Positions 21,013-33,034 of a DNA stretch of 64,000 nucleotides are shown here, piece by piece (position 1 is the first letter of the stretch; each line of letters opens with the position of its first letter). The stretch is from Neonectria sp. B-13 (taxonomy: Eukaryota > Ascomycota > Sordariomycetes > Hypocreales > Nectriaceae). A program made the position numbers and the translations under genes. The stretch spans positions 1,612,001-1,676,000 of the forward strand of contig NOKP01000005.1 in NCBI GenBank assembly GCA_002682825.1, written 5' to 3'. Under the pieces are notes generated by a model. The model had not been told where the DNA came from and made no database searches. It saw nothing but the letters and a program-made list of their open reading frames with translations.

Positions 21013-24000
21013 ATGGATAAAGTCTTGAACTTTTTCCAATATTCCATGGAAAACCCTCCAGTCCTACCAGGGATTTTGTACACGCGTCCCCAGGCGAGAA
21101 TGCCATGCAATGCTGGCTTGAGCCCTAGAGAAGTCTCCTGTCCATATCAGGATGAAAGCAATTTTCTGTTTCGTTTGAAACAAACCCTCGATAACGGGTG
21201 AGAGCAAATCGCGACATGCTTGTCCAACAATCCACTAATAGGTCAACAGAAAGACTGTCACCCGCGACTCCTTCGGTCGGGGTATCTTCATCGACCCCGG
21301 CGCTCCCAGGTCGTGCTCTCCGAATTGCGGTTGCATCTCTATTCAAACTTACGGCCCTCTTCATTTCAGTCTCCCGTTCCAAAGTTTCATTCCATGGGGT
21401 CATACAGAAGGCTTCCACACACACGTCTTCCCCTTCGTTATCCATGCCGAAGCAACGAGGTCCCTGAAAGTCGAGATTCATTCACTGGATTTGTTGCGCG
21501 CGATTCATCCCATTCTTAATCGCGGAGCCCTAGGACAGGACGACGATGTTGACAACACAACAACGTTTACGGGTGATAGACTTATCCATCATCTGTCAGA
21601 CTTCATAGCGGCGGCGGAAAGACTGGAAGACACCACGGCACCGGGTCAAGCTGCATTGATCAGGCTTCTGACAATTGGCCTTGTGTGCGGTCTATCCCTG
21701 ACCCAGGAACTGCACCAGCTACGAAAAGCGGATTCCTTGCCTGAGGCCTTTTGGGGTGGGGTCGAGGCTCGGTTTCCCCAGTTTGCACACAATTTACTGA
21801 CAACCGCAAGCCAAGCTTTCGTGTTGGACAAGCGAAACTTGGATAGACTTCAGTCTGTGAGCAACGGCCGCCATCTTACTGAGCCGGAACTTCTATCCAC
21901 TAAATGGTGTAGAACTCAAGAAGTCCTCTTGACAATCGAGCACTTTTTGGGGAAGGGGCCCCGCTCTGTGCCGCGTTTCGATTTCTGGGATAGCATTCTG
22001 TTACGTCTCTTTTGTCGAGAAATCCTCGAAACGATGCCCCAACCCTGGTATGCTTTGGGTAGCCCTGAGGGAGGTGTTCGTGATACAATTCACCGAGCTT
22101 TTCTTAAGCTCTGTGAATCCAACTGCGAGAGGATCGTTCAAAGGACCCTGGAACTCGACACGAGCCGTGCATCTTTCCAAAAACCCGAGCAACTGCTATC
22201 CTTCATTCCGCAAGACGCTTTTCCACAACTCAATCTCGATCGCTGTGGAGCCGAGGGCCTGACGCCTCTAATGGTTGCGTCTCGACACGGGCACGTCAAG
22301 GTAATGGAAATACTTCTTTCACACGGAGCCCTGGCAGATGCTATGAACAGTGAAGGCAAGACGGCCTTGATAGCGGCCGTTGAAAATGGTGTTTTGGACG
22401 CCGTTCAAGTCCTCCTTCGGTGGGGGGCAAACCCCAACCATGTCACTTTTGACGGAGACACTTCTTTGTCTATTGCGACTTACGACGGTCGGAAGGATCT
22501 AGTTCAACTACTCCTCCGCTATGAGGCCAATCCCGACTGGCATCCGGTAGACGGCTGGACACCATTGATGGCAGCGATTCGATATGGTCACAGGAGCATT
22601 GCAAATGCACTCCTAGATGCAGATGCGGATCCAGACATTGTCGCGGCCAACTGCACAGCTTTGGGGATAGCCTTCCGGCTTCGAGACAAGAAAAGTACCC
22701 TACTTCTCTCTAGACGGGGAGCTGAACCGCAGGTGGCCGTCGCAAGCCTTCCTAGCGTTGCTAGTAGAACCAAGGCCAGCAAATTTATCGAACACACAAT
22801 CCGTAACGATGATTGCAACAGGCACAGTGCAATCAGAAGAGTACGTACCAGATTCAACCAGACCTTTATCAAGTTATCACGCAGCCTCTTGGGAAATGTC
22901 GACGACAAAAGCCGAGTCCAATCTTCTTATCTTTCGCCTCAAGCATGGTGGTCGAAGGGCGTAGAAGGCATCAAACGCTTGATGGATGGACATGCACCAA
23001 CATCTGTTCTTGAGATTCTGCGCGTTCTTCTCATCATTGGCCCGATTGCTTCTCTGATGGATGACTTCGACGAGGAAGGCATCAGGCCATGTATCGATGC
23101 TTTGTCGACCGCGAATACTATGACCCGCCGACAGCATCAGGAACTGCTCTCTAATGGGAACTTTGAGATGTTCAAACATGATATCAACAGATGGGTGGGT
23201 ATTTTCGACACAATGGACGATAAGACTCGTCTCCAGAGTTGGGCGATGGACCTATGGGGTGAGAGCAAAGTCTCAAAGCTCTGGAATATCGATTTCAGAA
23301 AATTCGACTCAAGCGCCGAAAAGAGATTGACCATGAGCCCTGTGGAGCATTTCACTACATCTATCGAGCTTTATGTCTCCTCAGCAAAGCCATGGTTTGA
23401 CCTCGACCTAAATGAAGACCTGGCGACTACCCAGGAGCAATCACCAACACCACCGCAACAACCTCACTGTGGCTACGAGGGAGGAACTCAATCAGGCTCC
23501 GAACCCGGCGCCGAGAAGATGATGATCGATACTGTCCTGAATGCGCTACGTTGCGAAAAACCTCCTGATTCCCCTCAGCCAACTCGGCACGGCTCAGTAA
23601 AGGACGCAGCTTATTTGATGGCCGGGGCAGCATTCACCATTCTGTTCCTTTTTCTGATAGGTAAGTCGCGAGAACTGCAGACATGACATTTCTGACCGCT
23701 CTTTTAACGCTAGCTCTGCGAGACGATCCGCACCAAATCAGCCATCAACCTTGGGGTTCCGGGGCTTTGAAGCTCTGTCGCCACGTAATCGATGCCACTC
23801 TCGCCTCCGTGGTCGACATGGTCTACCCCTACCCAGAGCAGAATCTGGCCGCAGGTTCGTCAGTGTCAATGCTGGCATTCCATATGCTCGGCGAGTATAT
23901 GATTGAATTTGGAAAGCTCTGGAATCTTTTGACTCGATATACTTACTTCCAAAGCCTGCCCTTGGCAGATGGCGTGTTGTCCAATATCAAGGAGTTCTGC

Positions 24001-24609
24001 CACGAGCGATTCACAAGCTACATGATAGGCCTCAATAAATATCTTCTGCTCAGACTCATTGGAATGGAAGAGGTCTCGTTGCAAGGGCAACTCGGCATTT
24101 ACGAGGCGTTGAATACATCGAGGGACACATCCACCAACCTGCCTGGCCGGAGTGACTCTGTAGAGACAGGGCCGGAAGTTGAGATGTAAGTACACCTCTC
24201 TTGATCGCGGAAGTTTGCTTACGTATTTCTCTCCAAGGGAACTTCTTCCGACTCCTTCAGAAAGTCCACAAGGCAGAGTTCCGTCAGAAGCACTTTCAGA
24301 AAGCCTCGCAAGGTAACCGCATCCACCCCTCCGAGTACTTTTCAAGCTAACTTGTTCAGTGTATCCCCATCATTGACCGCAAATATCCAAGATCCCAGGA
24401 AAGGTTTGTACTGCGAACTTCATAACCACCACTTCTCAAGCAAGAGCAATTACAATCGGCATTTTGAAGAGAAACACAATCGGCAACGCACCTATCCGTG
24501 CGACGCTTGCGGTAAGGTGTTTAATCGGCCGCATCTATTGAAGAAGCATAAGACTACTGGCAAAGGTCGCATCTGGTGTGCAACACCAAAACTGAGGTAC
24601 GGGTTGTAG
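21013..24609 (+). CDS. Ankyrin-repeat protein with C-terminal zinc finger
   Basis: Five exons (21013-21197, 21250-23660, 23714-24185, 24238-24312, 24360-24609) with GT..AG introns of 47-53 bp encode 1130 residues. The first acceptor is CAACAG at 21249, because only that site keeps the long second exon in frame. Residues ~398-555 form four to five ankyrin repeats (GLTPLMVASRHGHVKVMEILL, then KTALIAAVENG and GWTPLMAAIRYGH). A hydrophobic segment (AYLMAGAAFTILFLFLIAL) lies near residues 846-866. Residues ~1064-1110 carry CELHNHHF...HFEEKH and CDACGKVFNRPHLLKKH, two C2H2-like fingers of which the second is the more canonical. The N-terminal 390 residues are helical and unassigned. A protein-protein interaction or incompatibility-type role is possible but unproven. 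Confidence 0.78.
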
Positions 24610-25020
24610 GAGGGTCGGACTGTATTTTGGGCATGGATAAGAAGAGCTTTGCGTCTGAGATTGCAGCCTGAAGGTGATGTCAACCAACGATAGTGTGTTG
24701 CGTGGTATTGAAGATATCCGGATCATATCGATAGTGCTGTGCTGTTTTGTTATCTGCGTTGTATAAAAGCCCAAGGACTGCAAGCAGAATTGCTGAGTCA
24801 GTGGCAGAGAGGTAGGACATCAAAGTGTTTAGGAACGGATAGCAGTTCAAGCATTGAGCTAGCGTTGCTCTGGTGGTGTTCGTAGAGTGCACAATTGAGT
24901 AGTATGGAGCTATGAAAGTTGTAGTAAGGCAAAGGTAGTGAATACTAGAATCGCGACAGTGTCTGGAGGCTTGCCTACTTATCTGGTATGGGTTTCTCTA
25001 TATTTGATGACCTCCATTGG
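24610..25020. other. Intergenic spacer
   Basis: No gene is supported. Short minus-strand frames at 24492-24892 overlap the 3' end of the ankyrin gene and have no domain. The segment leads into a short tandem repeat at 25021. Confidence 0.35.
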
Positions 25021-25091
25021 GTCTGGTTTTGACTCCCTGTCGTGTCTGGTTTTGACTCCCCTGTTGGGTCCGGATTTGACTACCCTGGTCG
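25021..25091 (+). repeat. 24-bp minisatellite, about three copies
   Basis: Units starting GTCTGGTTTTGACTCCC begin at 25021, 25044 and 25068 (periods 23 and 24). A partial fourth starts at 25092. Copies diverge progressively (GTCTGG, GTCCGG, GATCTG). No coding context. Confidence 0.65.
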
Positions 25092-25559
25092 GATCTGATT
25101 GTAGTCATCCCTGCAACAAGGGCGCGTATACTCATGTAACGTCTTGTTGGCTGCATTCATGACGCAATCACTGTGATGACTTAATTTTCCGTCTTGTCCT
25201 TTTTGGTTATTCTCGAATCCACCGGCAAATTCTGGAGGGCATTCGGAAAGCCTTTCGAAAACTCTTAGAGTTCAGTTGAGTTAGATTACCGGTGGAAGAG
25301 GTCGACGAGATCAGGGAAGTGAAGGCCTTAGTCTAGAGCTTAATGTAGCTGGACTTAACCTGCTATAGTATGATGCGCTCAAATCTAGTTGTTAGTGGTT
25401 CCTGCTTACCTTGTGATATTGTTTGAGAATTAGTTACTGCTGCGGAAACTTTGGATTGGAGTTGAGTCGGTGGGATATTATCGTTCAGTGATGAGTCTTC
25501 TCTTGGTGGCATCCTGGTCATCTGATTTACGGTTTGGGCTTATGGGGGGCTGGTATCTG

Positions 25560-26110
25560 TTGGTTGTAACATTGAACTAATACACCTTGATTATGTGAGG
25601 GTAATATGCTAAGCCTTGAGGCTAAAATACTGTAGTAACTACTAACAATAGAATGCTAAGCCTTAAAGTTTTAAGAGAGGTAAGATACTATGATAGTATA
25701 GTAGGGAGACCCCCTAATGAAATTCAGTTCTTACTGATTGTATTATATATCTTTATGTACTTTTACTTATAGGTATTAACTTTAATAGTTTATATTAGGC
25801 TTGTTCTTCTAGGACTTACTTTCTGATATCTTAATTAATACTAGAATGCATTTTTAGATATTCTATCTTTTAATGCTTAATGCTAGTATTAGTTAATTCT
25901 TTATCTTTCTTAAGTAAGTTATTGATCCAAGTGTGATAGGTAAGAAAAAGTAAGCATGTTATGGTTCTACCGGTTGTGACTGCCTGGTCTCAACCTGGGC
26001 TGTGACATTAAATATAGTTTCCTTTCCTTGGTCCTGCTTTTACTCCAGTAACTGGACTGTGGAAGCCACTACTTAGTATCATATATATTATTCTTGTTGT
26101 TATTGATATA
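25560..26110. repeat. AT-rich, TpA-rich island with RIP-like composition
   Basis: About 550 bp very poor in C and G, dense in TA, TTA and CTTAA words and without open frames. Neighbouring DNA on both sides returns to about 50% GC within tens of bases. The composition fits a RIP-mutated repeat remnant, but no element can be recognised. Confidence 0.45.
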
Positions 26111-26472
26111 GCCACTCTCAAAAGTACATGGACTTGAATAGTTCTAATCTAGAAACTTTATACGCTTCGACCGATGCTTTCCTTTCTGGTATCATCCGGA
26201 GCACCTGCGCCATACAGGATCGGATCTTTTTGCCAAGATAGTCTTTGAGTTCTGGAGCCGACTGGGGCATGCGCCCAGTCAAACAGTCACCTTGTGCCTG
26301 ACGATGCGTGGCCAAGGCGTCAATGAACGAGTCTGCACTGCCGTAGGGGCCTTTTACAGTGAATCCTACTAAGGAACCAGTGCTTTTAGGTGCTAGGACC
26401 TGCGAATAAGAATCCTTTGTTATCTCCATAGCCAACTGGTTGCTCAGAACCCCGGCTGCATTTTGTCAACAG

Positions 26473-27037
26473 TTGCCAGGTCCAGCTTACAAACCTGATT
26501 GACACACTCGCGCTCCTCCGAGACGAGAAAGAACTACACACAAACACTATCAAGGACCAAGTCGTCTTCATTTCTAGTATCGTCAAGGGGACGCAGACCT
26601 CACTCGAAGCTATGGAACAGAGGCAAAACAGAAGCAAAGCACGCCAATTTGTCCGCGCTTTTGTCACTGCCGACGACGATCGAGACATGATGCATAGCCA
26701 TTTCGACCGACCCGACAAGGCTGTTACAAACCTCAATATGCGAATTCTGACGACGAACATGGGCGTTTCGTCTGATATACGTGGTCTAGTCACGACCTGG
26801 GCTGTAGTGCAAAATGTCGACAAAAGCGGACAGAGAATACATGGTCAACGCGCGGAAACTGCGCTTAGCGCTGGGGTGGCTGAAGAAGGTAAGCCCCCGC
26901 GCAGGGACATTCTCTCGCCATCGTCTGAGATTTGAGAGTGATATGTCAGCAACAACGGTCATCAAGATGCGCTGGTTATTAATGGCCCAACTTCCGATGC
27001 TGCTTTGGCTGCGATCCTCGGGAGGCCGAGAGGCTGA
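26473..27037 (+). pseudogene. Fragment of a helical N-terminal-type domain of fungal NLR/ankyrin proteins
   Basis: After an acceptor-like CAACAG at 26472, a frame without usable ATG reads NLIDTLALLRDEKELHTNTIK, then GTQTSLEAMEQRQNRSKARQF and a polar tail to about 26880. A candidate GT..AG intron (26891-26946) could join it to NNGHQDALVINGP...AILGRPRG and a stop near 27037, but the phases do not agree cleanly. Coiled-coil helices followed by a low-complexity TNLNM stretch recall the C-terminal part of the N-terminal domain of many fungal NTPase or ankyrin proteins. No NACHT or repeat domain follows. I treat it as a fragment; an expressed small gene is an alternative. Confidence 0.3.
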
Positions 27038-27673
27038 GTCGAATCACCATTTTGACAGAGTTTGGCTTGTGGTGCTTCTCTAGGTTAGTATCTTAAAGGC
27101 AGTACATTTAGGGTGTCCTGGACGAGCAGGTTCAGGGAGGCTATGAAGACCAGTGAAAGCTCCAAGTCAGTAGAAAGAAGAGACTGATCCGAAAGTGTTC
27201 AGACGTCATACTTGACCACTGCAATTACTACAAGTTCGCTTCAGAGCACATCGTATCCCGTATCAGTTGAGGGCCGGGCCTGTTCACGATTCGTCCAATT
27301 AAAGCTAGTACCGACGCCTCCGCCGCGTCATACACAACACTAGTCTGCCAAGGGTATGGTGTACGAAGTTTGCATATTGTCTCGGGTTCAAGCCACTGCT
27401 CGTACACTAAGCTTAACTCAGGGTTTAGCTTCGATATGTCGCTTCTCGACCCTATCACGTTCCGGATGCCGAGTACGAGATACGAAGTAAAACCTAAAGC
27501 ATACGAAAGCCTTCCGGCGGGGACGCGTGGATCGACCGCCACGGCCTAAGGTACGGTAAGATAAGAAGGGGCAAGTTCTGATTCCTCAGCTTTATCAGGT
27601 TTTACCCACCGTTCCCCCTACAACCTACATCGACACCAATCAACCGACCATAGCAGCAATTGTCCAATCGATC
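27038..27673. other. Intergenic spacer
   Basis: The only long frame is on the minus strand (27542-27228, 104 codons). It begins with GTG immediately after a TAG, has no ATG-led model and no recognised domain. The last 130 bp probably hold the promoter of the glycosyltransferase gene at 27674. Confidence 0.35.
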
Positions 27674-30629
27674 ATGTCGAGCATTCCAGAGAGCAAACCC
27701 CCAAAGACGTACGACGAAGAAATTGAGGAGATCGCTTGGACTGCACCTCCGCCTTACGAACTCCATTCGTCTGGTTCCGTGCTAGCCAGTACTTCCAGCG
27801 TCAACGGTGTGTGACCTTGCAAAGATGGCTTGTATTTTCGTACTGATGTCGAACAGCCGACGGCACAATCCGAGTCGAGTTCTCGTCATCTTCGCCCGGA
27901 GAGCTCGACAAGCTCCTTCCCCCATTTCCAACCCTATCGGCCACACCAATCTCCGAGCGTGAGACCCCATGTCCGACGCTTAATTTGGTCATCCAGGTCG
28001 TCGGGAGTCGAGGTAAGGTGGCCGAAGAGACTGGGGGTCCAGTTTCCAGCTAACAATACTTGCCTTCAGGAGATGTACAGCCCTTCATCGCCTTGGGGAG
28101 TGCGCTCCAGAGGTATGGACATCGCGTTCGCCTCGCGACCCATGACATTTTCGCAGATTTCGTGAGAAAGTCTGGATTGGAGTTCTACCCTATAGGCGGC
28201 GACCCGGAGGATTTGATGGCGGTAAGTCCCTCTTTCATCATTCTTGTGTGAAACGTAGCTAAATCTAGCCCTCTACTCTAGTACATGGTCAAGAACCCAG
28301 GACTGATTCCGTCTATGGAGAGTTTGAGAGGCGGTGATATATCAAGTAAGCGAAAGATGATGTTTGAGATGCTACACGGCTGCTGGCAGTCCTGCATACA
28401 ACCGGACATACTATCGGGACGCCCTTTTGTCGCCGACGCTATCATCGCCAACCCTCCGAGCTTCGCCCACGTACACTGCGCGCAGGCTCTCGGTGTACCA
28501 GTTCACATGATGTTTACTATGCCCTGGACGGCGACTCGATCTTTTCCTCATCCCCTCGCAAACATCTCGAGCGAGAACGTCAACCCGACCACGTCCAACT
28601 ATCTGAGTTATGGCGTTGTCGACATGATGACTTGGCAGGGGTAGGTGATCAAAACGTTGTCCTTTCTTGTTTTATCAGCTCTAATGGAATTCATCCCTTA
28701 GACTGGGTGATGTAATTAACGGGTGGAGGAAGAAGACTCTGTCTCTTGAGCCTCTCGCCGCCAGCATGGGTCCGGACATCGTCGGAATCATGAAGGTACC
28801 CCACACGTACTGTTGGTCGCCAGCTCTGGTCCCAAAGCCCGCTGACTGGGGTGGCGGGATTGGTGAGTCCCAAGTCCTCAGACCACTCACATAATTCTAA
28901 TCGCTTATGGAAAAGATATTTGTGGCTTCTTCATGCGTGACGAGCCGCAATACAGTCCGCCCGATGACCTCGCCCGGTTCTTAGCAGCAGGGCCGGCTCC
29001 GGTATACGTCGGCTTTGGCAGCATCGTCCTTGAACACCCCCAAAGAATCACCGAAGTTATCCTCAAAGCTTGCAAAGCTGCTGGTGTCAGGGTAATCATC
29101 TCTCGTGGGTGGAGTAAGCTAGGAGGAGATTCTCCGAACACGAACGATGTGTTCTATCTCGGGGACTGTCCACATGGTAAGTTGAGAACATGGAGCCTTA
29201 ATTTGTTCTTGAGCAATTGATATGGACAACTAACACGTTACAGAATGGCTCTTCAAGCTGGTGACCGCTGTTGTCCATCACGGTGGTGCCGGCACCACGG
29301 CCTGCGGTCTCTTCAACGCACGCCCAACAATCGTTGTGCCCTTCTTCGGCGAGTAAGTAATGCTAGATCCCCTTGTTACAGCGAAACGCACTGACAGCTT
29401 GAACAAAGTCAACCCTTCTGGGGTGGAGTTGTTGCAGCTCGAGGGGCCGGGCCTCCCCCAATCCCTCACAAGCTTCTGGATACTCAGAACCTTACAAAGG
29501 GAATTACTTTCTGTCTCACGGATCAAGCTAAGCAAGCAGCACAACAGATTGCAGACAGCATGCAGCAAGAACACGGCGTTGACACAGCTGTTCAATCCTT
29601 CCACCACCACGTGGGCGTATCACAGCTGAGCTGCGACCTTCTTCCTCAGTATACAGCTTCATGGGCTCTCAAGAAACGAAATAAGGTTTTCAAACTGTCG
29701 CATGCAGCCGTGGAAATCCTCGTTGCAGAGAAGCATTGCAGCATAGACGATGTAGAGTTGTACGTATAATTCTTTAGGCCTTCGTTCTACGCTAAGCTTT
29801 GCGCCTTATAGATATCGTTCTAGGCATTACGAGACAGATGTAACTCGATGGGACCCACTCACTGCTGGCGCCTCGTCTGTTCTGGGCACGATCACCGACT
29901 TCACCACTGCCTTGGGAGGAACCTTTGTGGACCCCTACAAGGCCTATAAGCGGGTACGCTCTACAGGCGGCGAGTCTGCTGGTCTAGCTGCCACCGCTGC
30001 CGCAGGAAAAGGCTTCTCTTCTATGACCACCAGCCTTGTCAAAGGAGCCCTGGTTGATGTACCGCTCGCGTTGACGGATGGTTTGCGGAATGTGCCCACC
30101 ATGTATGGTGGCAAAGTGGATGACTATGGCAAGGTCACCGATTGGAAGAGCGGAGGCATCGTTGGCGCCAAGGTGGGCATTTCATCTGAGAAGTTCCATG
30201 GTGCTCACAGTCCGGAGTTTGCTAATCACCTCCAAACGCCTAGAACTTAGGGTATGGTTTTTACGAGGGCTTGACAGGTATCGTCACGAAGCCGATGGAG
30301 GGTGCGAAGACTGAGGGAACTGTCGGACTACTGAAAGGCCTTGGCAAGGGTACTGTCGAACTGATTACAAAACCTTCGAGTGGTAAGGCGGTGTGCCCCT
30401 ACCAGCCTCCATGTGGATCACGCTGACACAGATGAAAGCCATGTTTGGAATTCTTGCGTATCCCACACAGGGCGTCTATAAGAGCATCAAGGCAATGAGC
30501 CGGGACAAATCCAACAGGACATTGAAATCAGAGAAGCGGGCTTTGTTTGAACTGAGGCTGAAGGAGGGTGGAGCCACCAAACATGAGGCGGCACAGGCTA
30601 TTGCCCGATACAGGGAGTTTATGGGTTGA
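27674..30629 (+). CDS. UDP-glycosyltransferase, sterol-glucosyltransferase-like (GT1/GT28 fold)
   Basis: Eleven exons: 27674-27806, 27857-28012, 28070-28221, 28282-28640, 28702-28862, 28916-29176, 29244-29352, 29409-29759, 29812-30200, 30251-30382 and 30439-30629. They splice to 797 residues with every junction in phase. The N-terminal GT28 domain opens with [18 protein letters not shown] and HRVRLATH. The C-terminal nucleotide-sugar site has [31 protein letters not shown] and PFFGDQPFWG, the sterol-glucosyltransferase form of the UGT signature. Unlike yeast Atg26 it has no PH or GRAM domain. Residues ~560-760 form a glycine-rich tail ([34 protein letters not shown]) seen in a fungal-specific subgroup. 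Likely substrates are sterols or other lipids at membranes. Confidence 0.87.
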
Positions 30630-31359
30630 GGATCTGCTCTATTGAAATGGTCGTGTATGAAGGGGGCGAAAGACTGGAATGAACTTGTAGTAGTTGAATT
30701 GCAATTTGCTGTGCCTGAAAGGTTAATTCGACGCAAGTGCCCTTTACTCGGGCTTTACTTAAATGAAAGTGACATGCAAACAGAATCAATATGACCCGTC
30801 TCCAACGCGCAATGTAGGTGCGTGGTAGTCCGCATGCTAACCGTCTAATTCAGCCCGAGCTCGACGAGCAAAAGAAACCCGAAAAGAAACTCCCTTGGTT
30901 GTCGCACAGGATGCTTGTGTCTATTGACGCCTATGTAGCTTTTTCTAGCCACGGTCACTTGCGTAATAAAGCTCCGTAGGAAACAGGGACAATGGCCTTC
31001 GAGTGATTAAACCTGGGGATCTCGGATAGTCTGGGTGAAGCCTCATTCAGGCCCGGGCTCGAGGCGCGGAACCTGCCTGTCTGAAAGCGAGGGCTCTTAC
31101 GAAAGCCGAGTTTCGGTGGATCACGTCGACTAGATTGAAACATCAGTCTCATGGAGCCTTCGTACACTATGCCTCAAATAGCCTAGCGGATCCGAGGCCA
31201 GGTCCTCGTAAGCCATGCGAAAATGCTCTAGTGAAGCCTAAGGGGTGAGTGTGACGTCCCACTGAGACCAGGAAATGGCAATCGTGCTCTCGCTCTCGAA
31301 CTGGACGTTCAAAATCCGAACCTTTGCCTCGTACGCGCCGTATACTAGAGCTGGTTGAG
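30630..31359. other. Intergenic spacer
   Basis: No gene is supported. The minus-strand frames at 30476-30736 and 30955-31167 are short and lack family features. The last few hundred bases are the presumed promoter of the regulator at 31360. Confidence 0.4.
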
Positions 31360-32645
31360 ATGCCCTCCCGGCGAACGCACAGCAAGTCCCGCCATGGCTG
31401 CATGGCATGTAAGGCACGGAAGGTGAAGGTAGGTTGCCCGCCATCCCCACCAATGATTGGAGCCTCGACTGATGATGGCTTGGCGATTAGTGCGATGAGG
31501 GAAGACCCTTTTGCTCGAAGTGCATCAGGCGTCGAGCCAGTTGCGTGTACAACGACAGCACGCCGGACCCTCGTCTTGGGAATCCGAGCCAAGCAGGGTC
31601 GAGTGAAGGCCACCAGGAACACCCGCCAACCGACCCAGCAGCGACGACAACGGTACGGCAGGGCTTCCTGTTTCCGTCGTCATATCCCTCCCCGCAAGAC
31701 GGCATCTCCCAAGATGAATTCTCCAAGGATGATTTTGAGCTCCTCCACCACTACACCACTTCCACATATCTGACTCTCTCGGACGGCGACGCAAACCACT
31801 TGGCCTGGCAAGTCAAGGTGCCCCAAGAGGCCTTCTCAACCCCCTTCTTGATGCACGGCATCCTCGCCGTGGCCGCCTCGCACCTCCGCCGACTCCGGCC
31901 TTCCTCTGCCAGCCAGTACGACCGACTTGCGACCCATCACTACACCTCAGGCGTTGCTCTGTTTCGGCCCGTGCTCGACCAACTCACAAAGGAAAACGCC
32001 GCATCTGGTTTTGTCTTCTCCAGCCTTCTTGTGTGCATCTCTCTTGCCATGCTCCAGCCCTTGTCCCGAGAATCGGACCCTGCCTCTGGCCCGGTGGAGT
32101 TGTTGCAAAGCACCCTCCAAGTTTTCAGTCTGGGACGAGGCGTCAACGGCGTCTTGCGAACGGCCTGGTACTGGGTGCTGGAAAGCCCTCTCGCTGCCCA
32201 GCTGCATCTGGGCCTTTCCGAACCGGACTCCCTGCTGGCCTTCGATGACGGACTAGCTCTTGACCGCCTAGAGACTCGTGTGCGCGCCGAAGTCAAGCTA
32301 GAGCCCATCGAGGCCGACTATCTCAATGCCGTGCGCCATCTCAGGCACGTCTTCGCGCGCAGATCCGCAGCCGCCACGCATAAATCCGTAATCCTCGCTT
32401 GGCCAGTTGTGGTGCCCCAAGCCTTTTACGAGGCAATGATCGACGGGAAACGTCCTGCGACGGCCATCTTGGGATATTACGGGGCGCTGCTGCACCAGCT
32501 GCGAGACATATGGTGGGTAGGGGACGTGGGCGTGCGTATCCTCGAAGCGTGCTGTGATCTCCTGAGCAAGGATTGGGATGATGTAATGCACTGGGCGAAG
32601 CAACTCGTCACTGTCCAGCCGCCTGTAGGGCCTGAGCTCACTTGA
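31360..32645 (+). CDS. Zn2Cys6 transcription factor (sterol-uptake/UPC2-like architecture)
   Basis: Two exons (31360-31428, 31491-32645; 62 bp intron) encode 407 residues. Splicing completes the zinc cluster CMAC-KARKVK-C-DEGRPF-C-SK-C-x6-C at residues ~14-40. The intron falls within the cluster directly before its third cysteine. The remaining ~350 residues are helical, with DFELLHHYTTSTYLTLS and FLMHGILAVAASHLRRL typical of the DUF3468/fungal TF_2 regulators that include UPC2-like proteins. The upstream frame opens with TTG, so the ATG at 31360 (MPSRRTHSKSRHG) is the start. It ends 390 bp upstream of a secreted rhamnosidase gene on the same strand and downstream of a sterol-glucosyltransferase-like gene, so it could govern either. 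Position is the only evidence. Confidence 0.85.
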
Positions 32646-33034
32646 GAAAATGGGCCTATACGACTCCGTATAATACGAGGCATCTCGCATCTCATTGCCT
32701 TGACTCTTTCCAAGACCCCCGGCACAATTCGCCAAAGTGCGATAATCCCGTTTCAGTTCGTCATAAGTCTCTTGAGATCCACTGCCGTCGGACACTTCTC
32801 CAGGGTCTTTAGCTTAATTCGTACACCTTTCCAAATCCGGTAACAACCCACATGCTCAGTGCCGAACCGTGGGCCGGCATCTGGCAAGCCATGGGCTCAA
32901 GGCCATCAGAGGCCTTTATATAGAAAGAAGCTGATGACCCGACTATCTGGATACCAAACCTGACCTGCATCACCAGTCGTTACTGAGTTGGGAATCGAGA
33001 CAGTCATTCATTCAACCCCGCTCAATACTTCGAG
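32646..33034. promoter_or_regulatory. Intergenic/promoter region of the GH106 gene
   Basis: The 389 bp hold the terminator region of the regulator and the promoter of the rhamnosidase. Several isolated CGG/CCG triplets are present (for example around 32855-32880), but no clean CGG-N11-CCG pair like that at 9324 is seen. A TATATA-like box occurs near 32918. Confidence 0.35.

Noticed and set aside
25560..26110. Transposon within the AT-rich island
   Set aside because: No terminal repeats and no transposase or reverse-transcriptase remnant are visible in any frame.
27228..27542. 104-codon minus-strand gene
   Set aside because: It starts at GTG directly after a stop, has no ATG and no recognised domain; no spliced upstream exon could be found.
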